Assembly: GCA_021294835.1 (NCBI GenBank)
Contig: JAJTDF010000038.1
Location: 1 to 40,359 of the forward strand
Reading direction: 5' to 3'
Source: Planctomycetaceae bacterium
GTDB lineage: Bacteria; Planctomycetota; Phycisphaerae; Phycisphaerales; UBA1924
Length of the DNA stretch: 40,359 nucleotides
Below the pieces are notes generated by a model. The model made no database searches and was not told where the DNA came from. It worked only from the letters and a program-made list of their open reading frames with translations. Shown here piece by piece: positions 9,428 to 17,800 of the stretch. The stretch's first letter is position 1, and each line of letters begins with the position of its first letter. The position numbers and the translations under genes were made by a program.

Positions 9428-11041
9428 ATGGTCCGGCGGCCTGATGGCCGAATCACCCCCTTGCCCCCTGCCCCCCCCCCCCCCCCCCCCCCCCGCCCCC
9501 CCCCCCTCCCCGCGCCCATCCCCATCGAACACCGCCTCCTCACCGGTGGCCCCATCCGCACCGCGCTGGCCCTCGCCAGCGGCCTGGTTGCCGCCGCCGC
9601 GATGTGGGCCGTTCTCGCCGCCGTCATCCTCTCCGGGGCCACCCACGCCCGCACCCAGTTTGATCAGGACCGCTTTCACCTCCGCGTCATCGCTGATTTC
9701 TCCGCCGCGCTGCCCGCCCCAAACCTGGCCGACTACCCCTCCGCCACCACGCCCGGCTTCCATCTTCTTCTCGCCGCTGTCCACCGCTGGCTCACCGCCG
9801 ACACCACCACCCTCCGCCTTCTGGCCGCCCTGCTGCCGGCCGCGATGCTCGGCCTGCTGGTCGGCTGGCTGGCCCCGCGGCGGGGCACCCTGGCCGCCCT
9901 CGCCCTTGCGCTGCCGCTGGGCTGCTGCATGTATGTGGTGCAGGCTGGTGCGTATCTGTTGCCCGACAACGCCGGCTGGCTCGGCGTGCTGGTCGTGCTG
10001 CTGCTGGCCCTTCAGGGCCCGCCCGATCGTGCCGCCCACGGCTCGGGCCGCTGGTGGGGGGGTTGGTGGGGGATGGGAGGTTGGGGTGGGTGGTACACGC
10101 TGCTCGGCCTGGCCCTGTTCCTGCTGGTCATGTGTCGGCAGATCCACCTCTGGGTGCTGGCCCCCGCGCTCGTCGGTGCGTTCTTCGCGGGCCGCGTGGG
10201 CCTGGGCGACACCCGCCGTGCCGACGCATCGCTCGCCGCCGCCCGCTTCGCCTGGCTGATTCCGGTTGACGGCCTGACCGGGGGCCTGCGTCGCGTGGGC
10301 GTGGTGCTCGCTGCCGCGGTGCCCGCCGTCGCCGCCCTCACGGTGCTGATCATCACGTGGCGGGGCCTCACCCCGCCCGGCTTCCGCTTTGCCCAGGCCC
10401 AGGCCGGCGATGAGGACGCCACCAGCGTCACTGGCCTCTCGCCTTCAACGCCGGCGTTCATCCTCGCGTTGCTCGGCGTGTATGGCGTGTTCTTCCTTGC
10501 GTGGCTGTGGCCCCGCATCCAGCGGAACACCGTCCGCTGGGGGCTGGTGCTGGCCACCATGCTGGCCGCCGCTGCGGTGGCCCTGGCGGTGCCGACGGAC
10601 CACTTCCCGCGCCCGCGCATCGGCGGCCTGTGGAACCTCGCCCGCGCCACCGAGCCGCTGGGGCTGGTGGTCACCTGGTTCGGCCATCGCACCAGCCTGC
10701 TGATCGTCGCCCTGGCTGCCCTTGGCGGGGCGTGGCTGGCCCTGTGGACGCAGGCCCTCCCGCGCCGCACCGCACTCATTCTGCTGGCGGCGCTGGCCGG
10801 CTTCGTCGCCGCGATGACCTGCCAGGCTCTCTCGTGGCAGCGGTACTTCGAACCGCTGCTGCTGGTGTGGCTGGCCCTGTGCGCCGGCTGCCTGCCGGCC
10901 CAGGCTGCGGAGGCGGTGCAATGGGCGGCACCGGCGGGTCGGTGGCCGCTCGCGAGTGTTCGGACGTGGCAGGTGGTTGGGCCGGTGGTGTTGGGGGTGG
11001 TGCTGGCTGCGTTGACGGTGGGGAGCTTTGTGGGGTCGTAG
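9428..11041 (+). CDS. Polytopic membrane protein, GT-C glycosyltransferase-like
   Basis: About 11 hydrophobic segments and no catalytic domain of any soluble family. After the first helix comes an extracytoplasmic loop with an acidic cluster, FDQDRFHLRVI, then YPSATTPGFHLLLA. This order recalls GT-C enzymes that use lipid-phosphate sugars, and especially the DEIFH...TTPPGLY signature of DIE2/ALG10 glucosyltransferases; the likeness is read by eye. The N-terminal 30 residues are almost all Pro and Arg because they are encoded by a C homopolymer (9471-9506). The start at ATG 9428 is uncertain. The next in-frame ATG (9602) falls inside the first helix, so the tract is probably translated or the true start is a non-ATG codon after it. 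Sugar donor and acceptor are unknown. Confidence 0.6.
   Translation: MVRRPDGRITPLPPAPPPPPPPRPPPLPAPIPIEHRLLTGGPIRTALALASGLVAAAAMWAVLAAVILSGATHARTQFDQDRFHLRVIADFSAALPAPNLADYPSATTPGFHLLLAAVHRWLTADTTTLRLLAALLPAAMLGLLVGWLAPRRGTLAALALALPLGCCMYVVQAGAYLLPDNAGWLGVLVVLLLALQGPPDRAAHGSGRWWGGWWGMGGWGGWYTLLGLALFLLVMCRQIHLWVLAPALVGAFFAGRVGLGDTRRADASLAAARFAWLIPVDGLTGGLRRVGVVLAAAVPAVAALTVLIITWRGLTPPGFRFAQAQAGDEDATSVTGLSPSTPAFILALLGVYGVFFLAWLWPRIQRNTVRWGLVLATMLAAAAVALAVPTDHFPRPRIGGLWNLARATEPLGLVVTWFGHRTSLLIVALAALGGAWLALWTQALPRRTALILLAALAGFVAAMTCQALSWQRYFEPLLLVWLALCAGCLPAQAAEAVQWAAPAGRWPLASVRTWQVVGPVVLGVVLAALTVGSFVGS
9471..9506. repeat. Poly-C homopolymer (24 C, then G, then 11 C)
   Basis: Positions 9471-9494 are uninterrupted C; 9495 is G and 9496-9506 are C. 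The tract lies in the presumed 5' coding end of the GT-C-like gene. Homopolymers of this length slip readily during replication and would switch the downstream frame. The complementary strand can form a G-quadruplex. The exact length may also be unreliable as assembled sequence. Confidence 0.95.
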
Positions 11042-11178
11042 ATCTCACTCGCGTGCGGCCAATCATCTGCTTCAGCCCCCAACTCGAAGCCCCGGCGGAG
11101 CCTCCGTTGGCCGCAGGAGAATCGCATCCTGCGAAGCACAGTTGCCCCGACGTTCCTCTCCGGGCGATTCCACGAAGT

Positions 11179-11187
11179 TGCTATACT
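11179..11187 (+). promoter_or_regulatory. Extended -10 promoter candidate
   Basis: TGCTATACT fits the extended -10 pattern TGnTATAAT with one mismatch in the hexamer. No good -35 box is visible at the usual distance, as expected for extended -10 promoters. Transcription would begin near 11194, about 33 bp before the GTG start at 11227. Confidence 0.5.
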
Positions 11188-11226
11188 GATTGTCGGTGCA
11201 ATGAACGACGCGGCAGGGAGGATGAA

Positions 11227-11742
11227 GTGCCGATAGACTCGAGCGACCTCAGGACAGTGCTGGGTTTTGCAGTCGCCGGAATGCAAACCGCGGGGGAGGC
11301 GTGTTGGAACTGCTACGCCGTGGGCTGGCGTCCCCCAACCCCGGCCGCCGGCGATGAGGGGCTGGCCTTGGCCGTCAGAGAGCCATCGTTCGAGAAGTAC
11401 ACTGAGCTGACTTGCAGCGATGGGTATCCGGACGGCACCATCATGTACTGGTGTTGTGCCGTCGGGCGGCTCCAGATTGCATCGCTTGCGGTTGAGGTTC
11501 ACCTGCGAAACGACCTGGTACGAGAGCTTGCGGCTGGTTGTGCATGGCTGAATGTCGCACCGCCGATCGACGTCCACCGGATGCCATGCATTGAGATCTC
11601 GTTCGAGAAGATCCAAGAGTGTCGTCAGTTTGCACAGGAACAAGAGACTCGTCAGGGTTGGTTGAAGAAGTTCAAGCAGCTCATCAGAAGGGCAACAAGT
11701 GGTGGCGTGAGGGGTGAGGAACACACGGCAGGGGGCCGGTAA
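11227..11742 (+). CDS. Hypothetical protein of 171 residues
   Basis: No family recognised. The start GTG 11227 is supported by GGGAGG at 11216-11221, five bases upstream. The protein appears soluble, with scattered Cys and Trp (TAGEACWNCYAVGW, IMYWCCAVGRLQI) and a basic C-terminal helix (RQGWLKKFKQLIRRAT). The upstream in-frame sequence to 10501 is a shadow of the membrane protein gene and is not part of it. The DNA is visibly less GC-rich than its neighbours and codons are less biased, which suggests later acquisition. It has its own promoter candidate. It might be an accessory or mobile-element cargo protein, but no function can be assigned. Confidence 0.65.
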   Translation: MPIDSSDLRTVLGFAVAGMQTAGEACWNCYAVGWRPPTPAAGDEGLALAVREPSFEKYTELTCSDGYPDGTIMYWCCAVGRLQIASLAVEVHLRNDLVRELAAGCAWLNVAPPIDVHRMPCIEISFEKIQECRQFAQEQETRQGWLKKFKQLIRRATSGGVRGEEHTAGGR

Positions 11743-11907
11743 CTGCTCTGGCGCTCCACTTGGGGCCTTGCGTCGTCCAGCCAACGCCTGAGTTGCCCGG
11801 GACTGGTCGGCCACGGCGATGGTGGAGAGATCCTGACGGAACTCGACCCCGCAGCTGCCCCACCGATCGCTTCCATCGCAGTCCCACGGTTCCTGCGTGC
11901 TCACCCC
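11743..11907. other. Intergenic, no gene seen
   Basis: Between the hypothetical gene and the convergent sigma-factor terminator. I see no conserved motif or credible open frame; composition is intermediate. Confidence 0.5.
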
Positions 11908-11944
11908 AAAACACAAGGCCCCGCGGCATCACCGCAGGGCCTTG
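11908..11944 (-). terminator. Rho-independent terminator of the sigma-factor gene
   Basis: Read on the minus strand, CAAGGCCCTGCGG pairs with CCGCGGGGCCTTG around a five-base loop, and the stem is followed by TGTTTT. It lies 62 bp beyond the stop codon of the sigma factor. Confidence 0.75.
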
Positions 11945-12005
11945 CTTGTTCACTTCGCGTTCAACCAACCCAACCAACCGGCCGCCGGCAACCCGGGCTG
12001 GCCGT

Positions 12006-13223
12006 TCAGTTGGTCATGTTCGACATCCGCAGGATCTGCTCCAGCGAGGGCTGGGGCACGCCCTCCGCGGCGGCCTGGGCCTGAGCGGCCGCCACCGCCT
12101 CCTTGGCGTCGCGGTTGCCCAGGAAGTTGGCCTCCAGTTCAAGGCGGATCTTCTCCATGGCCTTGTTCTGGATCTGGCGCACACGCTCCTTGGTCACGCC
12201 GATGATCTGGCCGACCTGCTCCAGCGTCATCGGCTTTTCCGGCTCCTCGGCCTTCTCGGCGGCGCGGGCGATGCGAACCTCTTCGCCGGCGCGAATGCCG
12301 AAGCGGTGCTCGATCACCGTCCGCTCCACGTCGGTCAGGTCGGCGCGGTTGTTCAGCACGATCCGCCGAACCTCTTCCGCAGCGTCCTTCTCGAACGAGG
12401 CCCGCTTGGTCTCCAGGAAGTTGGACTTCTCCAGCTTGGGGTCAAAGTCCGTCGGGAAGCGCTGGCGGTACTTGCTCAGCTTCATGCCCTGACGGCTGAA
12501 GGCCTTGAGGATCGCGCGGCAGGCGTAGGTCGAGAACTTGTAGCCACGCCCCGCGTCGAACTTGTCGACGGCGCGAAGCAGGGCCATGTTGCCCTCGCTG
12601 ACCAGGTCGGCGAAGTCCACCTCGCTCATGCGGGTCCGCTTGGCCATCGCCAGCACCAGCGCCAGGTTGGTGTTGGCGATCTGCGTGCGGATCAGATCGG
12701 CCTTGCGGTACCACCGCAGGATCTGCTGAGCCGTGGTGATGTCCGGCTTGCGCGTCGGGCTCTCCCACACCACCTTCTGGAGCTGCCAGATGCGGAAGCG
12801 GGCGTAGTTGAACTGGTGGAACAGCACCTTCTCCTGCGCGCCGGTGAGGATCACCTGCTGGGCAGTCTTGATCGTGCGGGTCCGGCCCGAGAGGTCGTCC
12901 ATCACCGGGTGATACCACGAGGTGTCGGGCTTGGGGATCTCCGGCGCCTCGTCGTAGATCTTCTTCTCCGCGTCGTCCTCGTAGAACGCCGGGGAGTCGA
13001 TGAAGTCCTGCTCGGTCTCAAGCAACGAAGACAGCAGCCGCTCGTCCTCGGGGGACAGCCGCATCTTCGTCTTGCTGATCACGCCCTTGGACGCGCCCTT
13101 GGCGGTCTTGGACGGAACCTTGACCTCCGCGGTGGCCTCGGAGATTTCCACCTTGATGCGACGCCGGACCTGGTCCAGCGGGCTCGGGGCGGCAGACATC
13201 GGCATGAGATTGGTGGGCTGCAT
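12006..13223 (-). CDS. Sigma-70 family RNA polymerase sigma factor, divergent
   Basis: The N-terminal ~120 residues are charged and not conserved. A region 1.2-like segment follows (ILTGAQEKVLFHQFNYARFR). Region 2 is clear: ANTNLALVLAMAKRTR, DLVSEGNMALLRAVDKFD and GYKFSTYACRAILKAF. Region 4 is also clear: LTDVERTVIEHRFGI, then a helix-turn-helix MTLEQVGQIIGVTKERVRQI ending in an AMEKIR helix. Between them are only about 60 residues, so region 3 is missing or reduced, and the -10-contacting segment after STYA (CRAILKAFSRQGMKLSKYRQ) differs from the usual WWIRQAI. It is therefore probably an alternative sigma factor rather than the vegetative one. I took ATG 13223; the frame is open to 13340. 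It has a strong terminator and an unusually long gene-free upstream region. Confidence 0.88.
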   Translation of the reverse strand: MQPTNLMPMSAAPSPLDQVRRRIKVEISEATAEVKVPSKTAKGASKGVISKTKMRLSPEDERLLSSLLETEQDFIDSPAFYEDDAEKKIYDEAPEIPKPDTSWYHPVMDDLSGRTRTIKTAQQVILTGAQEKVLFHQFNYARFRIWQLQKVVWESPTRKPDITTAQQILRWYRKADLIRTQIANTNLALVLAMAKRTRMSEVDFADLVSEGNMALLRAVDKFDAGRGYKFSTYACRAILKAFSRQGMKLSKYRQRFPTDFDPKLEKSNFLETKRASFEKDAAEEVRRIVLNNRADLTDVERTVIEHRFGIRAGEEVRIARAAEKAEEPEKPMTLEQVGQIIGVTKERVRQIQNKAMEKIRLELEANFLGNRDAKEAVAAAQAQAAAEGVPQPSLEQILRMSNMTN

Positions 13224-14232
13224 GGTGTGTTCTCGCCTGGGTGCGGCGATCCTGGTTCCTCGAACAATGGCTTGGTGGACGCTCCAAACGCTCACCTGCC
13301 GGTCTGTCTGACTGGTCCGACCGAGTTCCAACTCCGTCACGTCGCCCCGCCCTGCTTGTCTCAGCGGTTGTTCCGCTTCAACGTCATCTGGTTCCCCTTT
13401 TCCCTGTCTGTTCCGCCGGGTCCTCCACGGACGCTTGCGCTCAACCGCCTGTGAGCCTCCCCCTGCCGGTCAGGCCATCCTGCGAACTTCTTGCCCCTAC
13501 CGGTCGCACAGATTGCCTGTCTTTCCACTCTCACCTGTCCCCCTCTGCGGGAAGGTACCACATTCGCTGGGAAAGTGGGGGGCTTCTCAGGAAATCAATG
13601 ACGAGTTCCAGACATTCTCTGCTTGCCGACAACTTACCCATGTCCACGTCACCCACACGCCTCCTCCCTGCCATCTTCTGACCCCACATGTACGCATTGT
13701 GTTTGGTGGTCGCTGCCAGCCATTCAAGCCTTGGGATACGCATCCCGCCATCGCAAAGTTCCATGAATCGAGGCGATCTTGGTGCAATCCGCCGAGAACT
13801 CGCCTCCATCCGGGTCCGGTGGGGCGGTTCACCAACCCTCCGGCTGCCCTCCGCGGGATCCAGTCGGCTCCGTCTGAAAAAATACGGGTTTGTGATTGCT
13901 GCTGTTCGCTCTCTTCTGTTCGCTCGACTCGTTGTACCAGACGCACCGCAGAGCCGCCAAGATAGCACAAAAACGAGTACCTGCAATCATTCCACACTCG
14001 ATCTCGGGGTTTCTCTTGGGGTGTCCCGGCGCACCGCTTTGCATCCGACAACATCTCCCCGAACTTCTCTGCTTGGTTCTCGGTCAACCATCAACGTCCC
14101 AGCTCCGCCGCACCGCCCGTAGTTGTGCTCCAGCACGATTAGAACCCGTACTCAAACCGCTCTGTCCTCTCAGGGCGCGGTGGTCTGTCAGCCGGTCAGC
14201 CCGGCGGGCATGTGGGCCGCGGGCGGCCCGCC
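13224..14232. other. About 1 kb without a supportable gene
   Basis: Between the sigma factor and the rpmA terminator. Composition is less GC-rich than the surrounding genes. Several open frames of 60-225 codons exist on both strands, but none has a recognisable domain, good start signal or conserved-looking composition. A minus-strand promoter candidate lies at 13959-13986, pointing at the sigma factor. The region may be a long 5' leader or encode a non-coding RNA; I found no tRNA, tmRNA or RNase P signature. Confidence 0.5.
13959..13986 (-). promoter_or_regulatory. Promoter candidate toward the sigma factor
   Basis: On the minus strand TTGCAG and TATCTT are separated by 16 bp, and TGC precedes the second hexamer as in extended -10 promoters. 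It would make a leader of about 730 nt before the sigma-factor start, so it may instead serve a small RNA. Confidence 0.35.
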
Positions 14233-14268
14233 AAAAACAAACATCCCCACGAGGGTCGTGGGGATGTT
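14233..14268 (-). terminator. Rho-independent terminator of rpmA
   Basis: On the minus strand AACATCCCCACGA pairs perfectly with TCGTGGGGATGTT around a CCC loop, followed by TGTTTTT. It lies just after the rpmA stop codon. Confidence 0.88.
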
Positions 14269-14305
14269 CAAAGACCTGTTGTTGTGTCGGCCGAAGCGGC
14301 CAACC

Positions 14306-14590
14306 TCAGTTCGCCGAGGCGCCCAGCCAAGACGGCTTGGGCTCCTTCGGATCTGTCGGCTGCACGTGGACCATGCGGCCCATCACCACCACCTTGCCGT
14401 GGCCGATGGAGTACAGGGTGTCGTCCTTGCCGCGACGCACGTTGAAGCCAGCCTTCAAGGGCGTGCCGCGCTGGCGGACGATGATCGCGCCCGGGGCGGC
14501 CGTCTCGCCGGCGTACAGCTTGACACCCAGGTACTGCGGGTTGGAGTCGCGCCCGTTCTTTGTCGAGCCCTGACCTTTCTTGTGTGCCAT
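14306..14590 (-). CDS. rpmA: Large ribosomal subunit protein bL27
   Basis: Ninety-four residues, the normal bacterial length. The sequence starts [17 protein letters not shown] and contains [21 protein letters not shown] and [14 protein letters not shown], all hallmarks of L27. The N-terminal tail reaches the peptidyl-transferase centre of the 50S subunit. The start is preserved directly, with no cleaved N-terminal extension of the Firmicutes type. The upstream minus-strand sequence AAGGATC is a plausible Shine-Dalgarno site. rplU (L21), its usual partner, is not adjacent. A strong terminator follows. Confidence 0.98.
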   Translation of the reverse strand: MAHKKGQGSTKNGRDSNPQYLGVKLYAGETAAPGAIIVRQRGTPLKAGFNVRRGKDDTLYSIGHGKVVVMGRMVHVQPTDPKEPKPSWLGASAN

Positions 14591-14815
14591 GACAACGATC
14601 CTTCTAGTGCCCCAAGCCCCGGCGCAACACCCGCTCTCCGCCGGCCAAACGCTGCGCCTGCGGCCCCCATCTGTCGGGCCAAGATGATAGCCGCTTGATC
14701 CCCCGCCGGGCTACCCCGCCTCGCCGCCACCCGAGCACCTGCGTCTGCCCGCTTCCAGTCCGTCCCAGTCCGGGAACCGCAGCCCCTGACGCCCGTCTAT
14801 CTGTTGCAGCACCCC

Positions 14816-16330
14816 ATGCCATCCACCCGCCTGATCTCCTCCGCCATCCTGCCCGCCCTTCTGAGCCTGGCCGTCATCGCGGTTACGCCCTATAACCATT
14901 CGATCGCGGCCCCCGCAGCCCCCAAGCCGCCCGCGGCCGCCCCCAAGCCCGCTCAGGACGCCCGCCCCTCCGTGCTCACCTCGCTTCCACTCGAGCAGGC
15001 CATTGCCCAGGCCACTGCTGAGCAGCGGCTGCTGCTGGTGGTCCTCGCCCCCGCCCGCCAGAACCAGGAACGCTGGCGCTCCGTCTTCGCCCAGCCCCGC
15101 CTGGCCGAGTGGGTCCGCCACCACGCCCTGGCGGTCATGGTCTCTGACCAGGCCACCGTCACGCGGCTGACTGATGCCGGTCTGAACCCCGGCCCTGATG
15201 CCGATCCGCTGATCTTCCGCGACGGCCTGCAGGTCCGTCTGTTTGGTTCTGGTCTTCCGCAGAAGCGCAGCCGCCTTTGGTCCCGCCGCGCCACGCCCGC
15301 CTCCATCGCTCTGCTCTGCAAACTCGACTGGACCGTCCAGTTCCTCGGCCGCACCTCCCCGGTCACCCCTGCCCCGAATGCCGGCTGGCTCGCCCGTCAC
15401 GGCCCCGGTCGACACCTTCAGCCGCCCGCCTACTCGCCTGTGACTCCGCCCGCCGCGCTGGAGCAAGCCCTCGCTGAATTCACAGCCGACCCGGTCGCTT
15501 TCTTTGCCCGCACCGCCGCCGCCGCCTCATCCACCAGCACGCCCGAGGCCGGCCTGGCTGCCGCCACCAGCCTGGTCGCCCTGTGGGAGGCCACTTGGCT
15601 GACGCCGTCTTCCTCGCAGCCCAGCCCGCATCCGCTGCCGGCGAACCCCGCCTGGCGGGCCGCCTGCACCGTCCTGCTCGGGAACCACCTGCAGCTTCTG
15701 GCCGCCAAGCACCCGTCCGCCCGCCAGCAACTGCTGGCCCTTCGGGCCGCCTCGCTGGCCTCGCTGAATCTGCGTGATGAGCAAGCCCTCTTCGCCTACC
15801 TCATGCTCTGTCGCGCTGCGGGCGAGGTGGATGAGAACTTCGGGTTCCTGGATGATGCGCTGAACGACCCCGACGGCCGGTTCATGCTCACGTGGTCCCA
15901 GCGCACCGCCTATGCCGCGATCCTGCGCCATGCCCACTGGCAGGCCCCGCCCCCGGCCGAGCGTGCCGCCGCGGTCCGCGCCGTTGCCCAGCTCCGCCAG
16001 CGGCTGGCCGATGAACGCCCCGACGAAGCCTCTCCTGAGGAGTTCCAGCGTCTGACCGCCACCCGGCGCTTCCTCTTGCATGTCGCCGCTGTCCGCACCT
16101 ACGCCGCCCTGCTCGCGCAGGGTGAGGACGACCGCGCCGCCGCACTGCTAGACGCTGCCCAGCCGCAAGCCGCGCCCGACCCCGACACTGCTGCCGCGCT
16201 GCTGCTGGCCGCCGCCTTCGTGGGTCAGCCCCGTCAGGCTCAGGCTGGGCTGGCCAAGGCCCTGACCACCGGCGATCAGCCGGTCCTCTGGCGCTGGGCT
16301 GAGCCCTTTATCGCCAAAGCCGCCAAATAG
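14816..16330 (+). CDS. Secreted protein with thioredoxin-like N-terminal domain
   Basis: About 504 residues. The N-terminus (RLISSAILPALLSLAVIAV) is a signal peptide followed by an Ala/Pro linker. The next ~150 residues contain QRLLLVVLAPARQNQERW and WVRHHALAVMVSD, similar in pattern to thioredoxin-fold proteins that sense or carry out redox reactions, but there is no CxxC motif, so it is not an active oxidoreductase. The remainder is Ala/Leu-rich and helical, resembling tetratricopeptide-like repeats, without identifiable catalytic residues. ATG 14816 is preferred over the frame's first ATG (14804) because the signal peptide then starts normally. It ends 40 bp from the convergent hydrolase gene. 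Function unknown. Confidence 0.7.
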   Translation: MPSTRLISSAILPALLSLAVIAVTPYNHSIAAPAAPKPPAAAPKPAQDARPSVLTSLPLEQAIAQATAEQRLLLVVLAPARQNQERWRSVFAQPRLAEWVRHHALAVMVSDQATVTRLTDAGLNPGPDADPLIFRDGLQVRLFGSGLPQKRSRLWSRRATPASIALLCKLDWTVQFLGRTSPVTPAPNAGWLARHGPGRHLQPPAYSPVTPPAALEQALAEFTADPVAFFARTAAAASSTSTPEAGLAAATSLVALWEATWLTPSSSQPSPHPLPANPAWRAACTVLLGNHLQLLAAKHPSARQQLLALRAASLASLNLRDEQALFAYLMLCRAAGEVDENFGFLDDALNDPDGRFMLTWSQRTAYAAILRHAHWQAPPPAERAAAVRAVAQLRQRLADERPDEASPEEFQRLTATRRFLLHVAAVRTYAALLAQGEDDRAAALLDAAQPQAAPDPDTAAALLLAAAFVGQPRQAQAGLAKALTTGDQPVLWRWAEPFIAKAAK

Positions 16331-16370
16331 CGGGCGAAAGGCGGCCGTCGCCAGAGCGGGCACCCCGCGG

Positions 16371-17210
16371 TCACGCCTCAAACATGTCGACCGGCGTCGC
16401 CCGCAGCTTCTCGACCAGAAACTGCACCAGCAGGGTCTTGGCCTCGCCGGCCACCCGCCCGAACCCGCTGTGTTCGTCGGGGGCTCCCGTCGTTGCCCAG
16501 GTGTGGATCTTCACCAGATCCGCGTCGGCGCCACGATCCCGATACATCGTCCGCAACGCCGACACAAACGTCGTGATGCAATCCAGCGGCACGATCCGGT
16601 CCGCCGCCGAATGCAACGCCAGCAGCGGCACCACCCGCCATGTGGCCATGTTGATCAGCGGGTCCAGCGGCGCCACGGTCTGCGGGCTGTGATGCACCGG
16701 CCACGGGTTCTCCGGCGTGTCGCCATACAGCATCGCCAGATTCCCCGCGGTGCTCTCAACGGCCCCGCACGTAAACACGTGGTGCGGCTCGCACAGCTTC
16801 CGCAGCGCCGCCATCCCGCCGGCAGACATCCCTCCGATCGCGAGCCGCTCCACGTCGAACACTCCGCCGTGGTGCGGCCCGTGCAGTTCCTCCACCACCT
16901 CATCGAGTTCGTGCCGCACCGTCGCCAGCATCTCCAGCGTCCGCTCCGGTGATTGCAGCCCCGTGTCCAGCCGCTCCCCGTGCCCAGGCAGGTCGATTGC
17001 CACGCTGGCGATCCCGACCCGCAGCAAACGCAAGTACCGCCCGTTGTCCAGTTCCTTGTTGGCCGTCCGTCCGTGCATCCAGATCAGCGTCGGGCACGGC
17101 GTCCGCCAGTCCGGGTGCGCCATCAAGGCCGGCACCCCGGTCGTCCCCAATCTCGCAAAGCGCGTGCACCGAGCCAGCGCCGAAGGCAACATCGTCGTTC
17201 GCTCTTTCAT
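16371..17210 (-). CDS. Alpha/beta hydrolase (dienelactone hydrolase/esterase-like)
   Basis: Cytoplasmic serine hydrolase of 279 residues. The oxyanion-side motif WMHGRTANKE precedes the strand VASVAIDLPGHG-type segment. The nucleophile elbow is GGMSAGG (Ser), the acid is Asp in HSAADRIVP, and the catalytic His is in DEHSGFG. This arrangement is that of alpha/beta hydrolases acting on esters or lactones; the true substrate is unknown. The ATG start overlaps the TGA of the upstream MntR-like gene (ATGA), so both are in one operon and probably co-translated. Regulation by the same metal signal as mntR is conceivable but not shown. Confidence 0.88.
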   Translation of the reverse strand: MKERTTMLPSALARCTRFARLGTTGVPALMAHPDWRTPCPTLIWMHGRTANKELDNGRYLRLLRVGIASVAIDLPGHGERLDTGLQSPERTLEMLATVRHELDEVVEELHGPHHGGVFDVERLAIGGMSAGGMAALRKLCEPHHVFTCGAVESTAGNLAMLYGDTPENPWPVHHSPQTVAPLDPLINMATWRVVPLLALHSAADRIVPLDCITTFVSALRTMYRDRGADADLVKIHTWATTGAPDEHSGFGRVAGEAKTLLVQFLVEKLRATPVDMFEA

Positions 17211-17791
17211 GATCGCTTCCCCTCATTCTTCCCCTTCGCTCGCGCCGCCCGCTTGCCCTGCACCCGTCCGTCGTTCTTCCTGCCCAGGCTCCGTCGCATC
17301 GCCGCGATCGTCGCCGCCGACACGTGGTGCTCGATCCCCTCAGCGTCCAGTTCCGCCTGCCATGCCGGCACCCCGAGGCTGCGCAGAAACGCCAGCACCA
17401 CCGCGTGCCGGTCCTCCACTTTCCTGGCCAGCCGCCGACCCGCCCCGGTCAGCCGCAGCGGCCCGTACCGCTCCTGCTGCACCAGCCCGTCCGCTGTCAG
17501 CCGCACCGCCATCTTGCACACCGTTACCGACGACACGCCCATGAACGCCGCCACATCGCGCACCCGTGCCGTACCCAGCCCGCGGCACAACTGCTCGATG
17601 GCTTCCACGTAATCCTCCACCCGCTCATGCCGGTGCGCTGCGCGCGTCCCCGCGAAGCGCGCGCTGGTTCGCACGCCGCCCGCAGCGCCGCCGGCCGCCC
17701 CACCCCGTCCAGTCTGGTCCCGTCCGCGTCTGCTCACAGCATGATGCCCTGAAAGGCCCGCCAGTTTAGCGTCCTGCCCCGCGCGCCCCAC
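17207..17791 (-). CDS. mntR: MntR/DtxR-family metal-dependent transcriptional regulator
   Basis: Winged-helix regulator of the DtxR/MntR family that senses Mn(II) or Fe(II). The first ~50 residues are a low-complexity extension, probably not part of the true protein. The DNA-binding domain starts at ERVEDYVEAIEQL, with recognition segment VRDVAAFMGVSSVTVCKM and wing RYGPLRLTGAGRRLA. The dimerisation helix has RHAVVLAFLRSLGV and DAEGIEHHVS, matching the EGIEHH metal-site motif of MntR. A Lys-rich tail follows. The annotated start is a GTG at 17791; another GTG at 17737 would also work, and the start is unsettled because neither has a good Shine-Dalgarno. It lies 9 bp after DUF167 and overlaps the hydrolase. 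Confidence 0.85.
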   Translation of the reverse strand: MGRAGQDAKLAGLSGHHAVSRRGRDQTGRGGAAGGAAGGVRTSARFAGTRAAHRHERVEDYVEAIEQLCRGLGTARVRDVAAFMGVSSVTVCKMAVRLTADGLVQQERYGPLRLTGAGRRLARKVEDRHAVVLAFLRSLGVPAWQAELDAEGIEHHVSAATIAAMRRSLGRKNDGRVQGKRAARAKGKNEGKRS

Positions 17792-17800
17792 CGGGAACGC

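Noticed and set aside
13435-14573. Several 70-225-codon frames in the 1-kb gap
   Set aside because: They overlap each other on both strands and show no start signals, domains or consistent composition.
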